Of a stretch of DNA of 64,000 nucleotides, positions 57,173 to 64,000 are shown one piece after another. Made by a program: the position numbers and the translations under genes. Position 1 is the stretch's first letter; every line of letters begins with the position of its first letter. This DNA comes from Schistocerca nitens (lineage: Eukaryota > Arthropoda > Insecta > Orthoptera > Acrididae): positions 341,545,650 through 341,609,649 of the forward strand of contig NC_064619.1 in the NCBI RefSeq assembly GCF_023898315.1, read 5' to 3'. Below the pieces are notes generated by a model. The model was not told the origin of the DNA and ran no database searches. It saw nothing but the letters and a program-made list of their open reading frames with translations.

Positions 57173-57418
57173 GTTATAGTGAATGGGATTCGACCGAATG
57201 TCAGGAACAGCTCAACAGTAACCCACTGAGGTTGGACCAACCAGCCTGGTACCGTCGACAGCGGCCCGCCGAGTGTGAATAGAAAAACAAACAACGAGAA
57301 AACGCACAAGTGGAGAGGGCACCACAGATAAACAAAGTCCAAAGAGTCATCTGGAGAGAGAGTACCCGGGACGAAGAACCAGCGGTGAGTTAACAACAAC
57401 GAGATGGACGAGGTCTGT
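57173..57418 (-). repeat. 5' LTR of the second Gypsy element (outer end missing)
   Basis: It matches the inverted fragment at 56252-56410 closely and the 3' LTR at 48170-48480 more weakly. It ends next to the mariner. Confidence 0.75.
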
Positions 57419-57426
57419 TCAAAAAA

Positions 57427-58560
57427 TTCCGGAATATTCGTAATTTCGAGCCAGTGGTGTATTGGAGCGAAATGCGGTTGGTATCCCTGCACAAGCCTGC
57501 GTTTAATGTGGCAGTGCCGGAGTATGGAGTAGAACATTGTGTCGCACAGTTTGTGAATGTAACCTTTACAGAGACACACGAAATGATGCAGGAAGCCTAC
57601 GGTGACGAGTGCTTAAGCAATATTCGGTGTTTCGAATGGTTCACACGGTTTAAAAATGGCCGGACGGAAGTTAAAGATGACCTCGTTCAGGACGCCTTCG
57701 CCGTCTACCAGCATCGCTCATGTGAGGGACGTCAACGGAATTGTGCGTGCCAATCGAAGACTGACTGTCCGAGAGATTGCAGGAAAATGTAACATTTCAG
57801 TTGGATCATGTCATGAAATCCTAACGGCATCGTGGAATACATTATGTTGCTGCCAAGTTCGCCCCACGGCTCATGAATCAAGATCAGTGAGACCTTCGCC
57901 TCGCGATCTGAGAAGAGCTGTTGGATCCCGCAAATGTGAACGAGATGTTCCTTAAGAGAATCATAACTGGTGATGAGACGTGGGTCTACAGTTATGATTT
58001 AGAGTCCAAGGTTTAATCTTCACAATGGGTTGGGGAAGGTTCTCCAATACAAAAAAAAGCCTATCAAGTCAGGTCAAATGTCAAACCATGCTGATAGATT
58101 TCTTTGACTTTGAAGCATTCGTAACACAGGGACAAACTGTTAATCGGTGGTACTATCGGGACGTGTTACGACCCCTGCGAGTAAATGTGAGAAGGAAACG
58201 GCCCCTTAATGCAGCGAGACAATTCATGACTCTTGCATCACGATAATGCATTCATCCCTGTTGTTGCGTGACTGTTGCACAGAAAACGAAATCAGTGTGC
58301 TGCCTTATGCTCCATACTCTCCAGACCTGTCCCCTGCGAACTTATTTTTTATTTCCAAAGTTGAAAACCTCGTTCAATGGACGGATATTTGCAACAATAG
58401 ACGAGCTGCCAGATTGGGATACCAGAATTCATTAAGCCAGGCCATTGCCAATACGTTACTGTATTCTCGTTCTTTTCTAGTTGCTCAGTCTGTAGTGACC
58501 TACATGCCTCCCGGTAAGAAGCGGGCGGTGGGAGGGGGGGGGGGGGGAAATAGTGCATTG
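57427..58560 (+). mobile_element. mariner-family transposon remnant
   Basis: The transposase is in three frames. The N-terminus has TFTETHEMMQEAYGDECLS and RCFEWFTRFKNGRTE (57540-57670). Then RRLTVREIAGKCNISVGSCH (57755-57815), GDETWVYSYD (near 57970-58000), the core QTVNRWYYRDVLRPLR (58130-58185) and HHDNA (near 58240). The third catalytic site reads PDLSPAN instead of PDLAPAD, so the last Asp is Asn. The right inverted end was not found. Confidence 0.85.
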
Positions 58561-59026
58561 CATTAGGTACAATGGAATTGTGTGCCTCAGTTTGAAGAAA
58601 AAACTGGCGCCCAAAAGTACTTGCTGCTAAATAAATTGTCAGTACGATAAAATTATGACTGCGTCTAAGGTGTTATTATGAGAGTGATGAGTATTTGAAA
58701 CGAATGTAACAGCGAGTGGGTGATTTGGCCAATTACATAAGATTTTTTTTCCGAGATGTCATAAATTGTTTCCACTCGTAAAAATCAAAGTGTGTCTTTT
58801 TAGAATTAGAGAGCACGCAAAAGAACAGTAATATGCGGTGCATAGTTTTGCACGGCATAGGAATTCTAGAATTATTCATTTGCAGAAATCCCTTCTATTA
58901 GTAAAACCAATAACCTTTACATCTTCGTCTTCTTTCCAAAGCGTTCCCGAAAGATCGTGTTTCCAGAAACAGAAATTTCACTAATCGTGTGTGGCAGTTG
59001 ATACAAATAGTTCCAAACTAAACATC

Positions 59027-59069
<43 letters not shown>

Positions 59070-59867
59070 TCTTCCTCTTCCTCTTCCTGTTCCTCCCTCT
59101 CCTCCCCTTCCTCCTTCTCCCTCTCTCTATCCCCCCTTTTCTCCCTCTCCCATCCCCCCCCCCAAAAAAAAAGATCTGCTTTGCGTGACATGGCTAGAAG
59201 ATTCAATTTGAACTTTCCTATTTCTTCCCAGCACTTCAAACACTTAGTTGTTTCCCGTATGAATCAGACTTTCACACTTTTCCGCTAGAGGCGTAGAATT
59301 ATCACACCACTTCGACGATAGGAGAACACAACAAATCACGTGTTCCATCAGAGTACCAGGATTCTCAAAGTGTGCCGTCAGAGGAAAAGTTTGGGGACCC
59401 CTGATCAAGACGAAATGAATATATTTTTTCTTTGGGGTAGATTTGTACCAGGTGAGACACTTAATAAAGACAGGCCACTCAAAATAAACTTCGAACGAGT
59501 AAATACATCGAGACGCGGTTTTTCGCTAAGTTGTAGCGAACAGTGTGGCGAAGTTTCTGACTCATGCAAGAAATTTTCAGCATTTATAGCCCCCGAATTA
59601 TGCACCAACTACATTCTTTCTTTTGTGGTTGTGAATAATTTTTTCGTGGCACAGGAAAGAGCCTATAAAAGGACTCCAAAGGGGTAACATTTGTGGAGCT
59701 TGAACTAATAGTAACAAGAGAATGACGCCGGAAACTAGTGTCTCGCCGTCAGTAGAAAGGATCCCCGAAGACATCTACCCTACTGCACCACAATTAAGGA
59801 AATACATTAACTCCGATACGGTTCATGTATTTATTGTTATGACTTTAGTATGGAATGATCAAAGTGT
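58561..59867. other. No gene recognised; contains a CT microsatellite
   Basis: (CT)n at 59032-59066 is followed by pyrimidine-rich sequence. A 115-codon plus frame (59340-59687) shows no recognisable domain. Confidence 0.45.
59032..59066. repeat. (CT)n microsatellite
   Basis: Uninterrupted dinucleotide run, then irregular CTT/CTC-rich sequence to about 59190. Confidence 0.95.
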
Positions 59868-60765
59868 TGACCTTGAGCACTGACCCACGCTGTAAAGCAT
59901 TTACGGAGAGATAATGCTGCGCTTCGGATATCATCCGGGCTTATCGCAGCACAGGGCCATGTTATACGGCATTTAATATCCACGAGACTCGTAGGTGTTT
60001 CCATGTAAACTTGTTTTCATTTTCCGCGTGGATAAAGTGCAGAGCTTTTAAGTCTGGCGAACGTGTGTTTCCCGAACGATTGACACAACTATCTCAAAGT
60101 ATTTTGTTAACAAGGTCCATAATTATCTGTGCGGAATGGGAGGGGCATTCATTTTGCCACTTAATGTCCAGTGGGATTTCTTCCAATGATTCCGATAGCA
60201 TATCTGTTAGGAATTGTTAATGCTTATGGTAGTTAAGGTTCCATAAATAAAAGAGGGACCAACGATGCGATTCTTGACATGTGCGGACCCTACGTTGACA
60301 GTCGAAGATCATTCTTTATTCACTTTTTTTTAACCGGCTTGAATCTTCTACTGATCAGTAGTGCATACTGCAAAGAATGATTGTCCCGTGGCTTGTAATC
60401 AGTGAGTCATCCGTAAACAAAATTTTGTATAAAAACGCCGCATCATTTTGCAGTTTCCAGGAACACCATACAGATAAAGTGTAACTGATTTTTGAAGACA
60501 TTGCCGATGGAGTGAAATGTGGAAAGGCTGACATGCATCTGAACGCAGAATTCAGATGTCACCGCTGTGGTTGATCCTACTGGCACTCCAGAGATTACTT
60601 GTAGCGTTACGTGGATTTTGTTTTACAGCCGCTGAAATTTCTTTTTCGATTGCTGTTGTTTTTCATTGCCGCACCTTTATTCCTAATATCTCCACTTTCT
60701 TAATTTTTTGTGCAATGTTTGCAAAGACAGATCGTGAGGACTTGCCACTATCAGGATACCTTGAG
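59868..60765 (-). pseudogene. IS630/Tc1-type DDE transposase remnant
   Basis: On the minus strand the N-terminal block is RYPDSGKSSRSVFANIAQ (near 60710-60760). A catalytic-region block follows with FTDDSLITSHGTI (near 60380-60420), then YHKH-stop-QFLTDMLSESLEEIPLDI (near 60160-60225) and a C-terminal part near 59880-59990. Several stops and frameshifts are present. The order and residues match the insect DDE_3-type family with an HTH start. I cannot place the terminal inverted repeats. Confidence 0.6.
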
Positions 60766-60890
60766 CACTAATCCACGCTGTAAAGCATTTCCGGAGAGAT
60801 AATGCTGCACTTCGGATATACAGAGCTTATCGCAGCGCAGGGCCATGTTATACGGCATTTAATGTCCACGAGAGTCGTAGGTCTCGCTCT
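59868..60890 (+). repeat. Direct repeats flanking the transposase remnant
   Basis: 59868-59998 and about 60757-60890 are similar direct repeats (CACGCTGTAAAGCATTT, GGAGAGATAATGCTGC, GGGCCATGTTATACGGCATT). The second copy is another transposase C-terminus joined to the N-terminus of the first. Confidence 0.75.
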
Positions 60891-61024
60891 GACTGGTAAC
60901 ACGCGCCGTAAACGAAAACCAAATCCACTTATTATACTGCCGTTTACATTGTAAAAGTCTGAATAGCTTCACGAGCAAGTTGCCTGATCGCTACTGCAGC
61001 AGAGCACAGACTGAGCAACATCAA

Positions 61025-62705
61025 GAATGAAGAATTTTATTGACCGTAGATCATCATACAATGATATTGGCTTCGTCATACAAGATGTACTAGTACATAC
61101 AGAATAATAAAATAAACTTCTGTCAATACATTATAGAATACATTTGAAGCATGGCAGTGTACCAAATTACAAAGGGAATCTTTTAAAAGTTAACGCAACA
61201 AGCTATCATATAATCTAATATAATATGGTATTTTATTGTTTATAGTATAAACTTTGTAATTACACACGATTAACCACAGCACAAAATAATATGTTTAACT
61301 ACAGACAACTTTTAAATGCTTATATTCTCCTCAGGCATCTCAAAGAATTCTTTAATGTCATAGAATGGATGATCTGACAGCCAGCTGTACCACTTAATTT
61401 TAAAAGAATTTGTATCCATAGACTGAACATGAACTGGCAGTTTATTGAACATTTTGAGTGGGTTAACTTTGTGGGAATTTCCTGTTCTCGCTAATCTGTG
61501 GCGCGGTATGTCTAAATTACCGTTAGCCCTGGTGTTGTGTTCGTGTATTTCCCTTCTGGCAATAAATTCTGAAATATTATTTTTAATATAGAGTACAGAC
61601 ACATAGATGTATAGATTTATAATTGTAAGTATCCTGAGTCTGGAAAAAAGAGGACGACAGTGCTCCCTATGACACTGGTGTTGTGTTCGTGTATTTCCCT
61701 TCTGGCAATAAATTCTGCAATATTATTTTTAATATAGAGTACAGACACATAGATGTATAGATTTATAATTGTAAGTATTCTGAGTCTGGAAAAAAGAGGA
61801 CGACAGTGCTCCCTATAACCTCTTTTACATATTATACGTATGACTTTTTTTTGTAATTTCAATACGTTTTTGATGTGAGGGGAGTGCCCCCATATAATCA
61901 GACCATATGAAATATGTGACTGGAATAGCCCAAAGTATGTCACCTGAGGTACTCCAAGCTCACTACCTCCCTTAGTTTCAAGAGAAGGTATGCCACCCGA
62001 GATATTTTTTCACATACATGATTGACATGTTCCTCCCAATATAGTTTTGAGTCAATGTGAATACCTAAGAGTTTTACCGATTTATTGCCTACTTCATTTG
62101 ATGTTCCCATTAAAAGTTGTTGTGTTTTGTCAGGGTTGCATAGGAGCTTATTGGCTGCAAACCAGTCCAGGGCCTTATCTAGTGTTTCTTTTGTTAGGTT
62201 ATTCAGATCTGAAATGTTCTGATGTGTGGTAGGTAGTGTTGTATCGTCAGCATAACACACAACTGGGTGAGCTATATTTTTAGGTAAATCATTAATAGCG
62301 ACAATGAAGAAGAAGGGTCCAAGGATAGACCCTTGTGGTACACCTGTGCTGATTTCCATGATGGAAGAATTTAAATTTCTGACTGAAACGAATTGTTTTC
62401 GGTTACTTAAATAAGAATTTATCACAGATAAAGTGCTCCCTCTCACCCCATAAAACTCTAGTTTCCCCAGTAGTATGTCACCAGGAATGCAATCGAAAGC
62501 TTTGCTTAGGTCACATAATACCAGTGATACCATGTTATTATTTTCAAAAGCTGTTAAGGTTTGGTCAATGATTTCCAAGATAGCCCCTTTTGTGTTCTTC
62601 CCCTTTCGAAAGCCAAACTGATTGTTACATAGGATATTGTGTTTTTCAAAGAAGTTGCTTGTTTGTTTGCGTTTCAGCGCCTCAAATACTTCAAGCGCAA
62701 ACGTA
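61025..62705 (-). mobile_element. CR1/Jockey-like LINE, 5'-truncated
   Basis: Encodes the RT from motif 1 to the C-terminus on the minus strand. It differs in sequence from the LINE at 14385-16330. The 3' end near 61025-61150 is AT-rich. The 5' truncation is near 62705. Confidence 0.88.
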
Positions 62706-62710
62706 AACAC
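61312..62710 (-). pseudogene. LINE reverse transcriptase, C-terminus split by a 146-bp duplication
   Basis: A 256-codon frame (61940-62710) holds FGFRKGKNTKGAILEIIDQ, LCDLSKAFDCI, GVPQGSILGPFFFIV, VCYADDTTLP and WFAANKLLCNPDKTQ, with the catalytic Asp pair intact. The next frames (61617-61943 and 61312-61602) continue with SHISYGLIIWGHS, LQKKVIRIICKRGYREHCRP and INLYIYVSVLYIKNN. The last block appears twice because of a tandem duplication (about 61525-61670 and 61671-61816). Since 146 is not a multiple of three, the frame is lost. Confidence 0.9.
61525..61816. repeat. 146-bp tandem duplication inside a LINE
   Basis: Two nearly identical units (GGTGTTGTGTTCGTGTATTT at 61531 and 61677) differ by a few bases. 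Confidence 0.9.
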
Positions 62711-63963
62711 ATGAACCGTCTGGAGTCACGTGTTTGCTCAAATTTGGTGCACTAGGACAAATGTTTGCGGCACTTCTTCCGAGAGCCTTCTCGATATATT
62801 TACATGCTCTAGAAAGATATTTAGTGGCTTGTTGTAGTTGCGTCACCCTGTATACTGAAACCATATAAGCATCACGTATTAATTCATACACTTTCTCTAT
62901 TACCTTGGAGTATACCTCCGATATTAGATAGTATCAAGTTCCAGTGTACTGATAGGGGAGAAGCTTACTGCATTGTCTTTAGCATTACAACTGATAGTTT
63001 CGTGTACCGGTAAACAGAAGTTTCTGTGAGTTCGTACATACGTAACTGTGAAGTTATTCCACTGTCCATGAATCAAGCATGGTATGGATTTACCGTGCTC
63101 TCGTCGTCGACAAGACCGAACACCAGCTCGGTCTCGACAAGTATTGAGGAAGGAATCGGCCTTTCTGTGTGAAACAAGTAATTTGCACGAGACTAAAGAT
63201 GAATTTCGGTGCGCAAAAGAAATAGTTCATTTGCCGGGATTGTGAATGGATGCAGTGTTTCTCTCATCGTCAGTTCACACAGTCGCTGAGTTCTCCAGCC
63301 ATCGCGGATAAGATTTTATAGCTCTTCCAGTGTTTGAAAATGCAAGTGTGCTGCAAGATACGTTCAACCTCATCCCGTGTTCCATTATCTACTTTAAAAA
63401 ATTCAAAATCATTTGAAATTTTTAAAAAAGGTTATTCTCCGTTCTTTAGACTCCGTAGCTGCACAGAGGATGAAAACGCATTGAATGTGTAATAGTCATC
63501 TGGTTGGCCATGCTTAGTGCCCATAGCACGCAGTTTCGAGTTAAGCCCCGTGCACGCGTCTGGATTTTAGTGTTTACCAATAGTCTGCTTCCCACTGCGC
63601 GTTTTCCCACGGGGGCTATTTTTTTCTTCTTTACAGCGAAATTATGTCCTGTAGAAGATACGTTACTGTCTGTTCCAAACTAATCTTAAATTTTGTACAT
63701 AGATTACTAACTGTCCGGTGACGGAATTTTTTAATTGATACATTGTAGTTTGCATCCATGCTTCTCATACAAATGGACGAAAACTAAAACTGTGAATTTT
63801 CATTTCTTGCTGTTTCTTTTCTTTCTTTTGGGCCACAACCTATCTCCAGCGATTATTGCTGCAGGATTCAATTTAAAAAAAACTAGTATGTTTTATATCA
63901 GAATAGCCTCATGTCTTCGCCAAGCATTGATCTACTCACTTCGCCAGTAATACGTATACTAAA
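62706..63963. other. No gene recognised
   Basis: Mixed-composition DNA with short frames. No known repeat identified. Confidence 0.4.
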
Positions 63964-64000
63964 TGAGATGGCGTAGTGTTTTGAACACTGGACTAAGTTC
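63964..64000 (+). mobile_element. tRNA-derived SINE, second family, copy 3 (cut by window end)
   Basis: GAGATGGCGTAGTGTTTTGA and ACACTGGACT match the A-box region of the copies at 23758 and 35164. Confidence 0.65.

Larger units (their letters stand above)
48170..57418 (-). mobile_element. Second Ty3/Gypsy retrotransposon, carrying nested transposons
   Basis: The 5' LTR (57173-about 57418) is followed on the minus strand by TGGCGACGAGG, a primer-binding-site-like sequence. Gag, RT, RNase H and integrase remnants run down to about 48490, and a diverged 3' LTR lies at about 48170-48480 (shared GAGTGTGAANAGAAA and ATCTGGAGAGAGA). Two insertions interrupt it: 50276-53754 inside RNase H and the SINE at 56462-56660. 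The outer part of the 5' LTR is missing next to the mariner. Confidence 0.82.

Noticed and set aside
59340-59687. 115-codon plus-strand gene
   Set aside because: No domain, no codon or splice support, and it lies among decayed repeats.
1-64000. CRISPR arrays, bacterial operons, rRNA genes
   Set aside because: No regularly spaced repeats with unique spacers, no prokaryotic gene organisation and no rRNA-like segment beyond a short SINE were seen.

Overview
This window looks like a transposon-packed stretch of a large polyneopteran insect genome, most likely a grasshopper or locust of the Schistocerca type. That assignment is an inference. It rests on several SINE, Penelope-like, LINE and Tc1 families that I recognise as abundant in orthopteran genomes, and on the almost complete absence of host coding DNA. 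No bacterial operons, rRNA genes, functional tRNA genes or CRISPR arrays were seen.

The only host gene I can support is on the + strand. Two adjacent exons (45110-45320 and 45400-45530) have canonical splice sites, an open frame and matching phases. A candidate first coding exon (10943-11001) encodes a signal-peptide-like start and ends in the phase the 45110 exon requires. If the three belong together, the gene encodes a secreted or luminal, charged, low-complexity protein, and its first intron is about 34.1 kb. That intron would contain most of the elements listed here. I do not recognise the protein family.

Layout. 1-1803: Penelope-like element (RT plus GIY-YIG), minus. About 5100-8455: decayed Ty3/Gypsy element, minus, with integrase and an env-like frame. 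8460-8745: LINE tail. 9528-9724: SINE. 10822-11001: candidate promoter and first exon. 11721-13489: foldback repeat. 14385-16330: CR1/Jockey-like LINE. 16381-16582: SINE. 16802-18769: two head-to-head Penelope dimers with hammerhead-like cores. 18785-22290: nearly intact RTE LINE broken by a 20-bp duplication. 23758-24010 and 35164-35400: a second tRNA-type SINE family. 25235-31440: two I-group LINEs in series. 31510-33163: another head-to-head Penelope pair. 33164-34290: LINE reverse transcriptase with two further non-autonomous insertions. 37836-38695: Tc1. 38696-44933: Gypsy with one LTR split by a LINE and a SINE. 45110-45530: host exons. 48170-57418: Gypsy carrying a TIR transposon that itself carries a TTAA-site transposon. 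57427-58560: mariner. 59868-60890: IS630/Tc1-type remnant. 61025-62705: LINE broken by a 146-bp tandem duplication.

How the parts relate. Many insertion boundaries can be set from target-site duplications, so relative ages can be read by nesting. The SINEs swap heads and tails, and share a short 3' motif with the I-group LINE fragment at 43338-44410. This suggests that LINE family supplies their reverse transcriptase. Almost every transposon gene is broken. The youngest-looking copies are the RTE LINE and the Penelope dimers.
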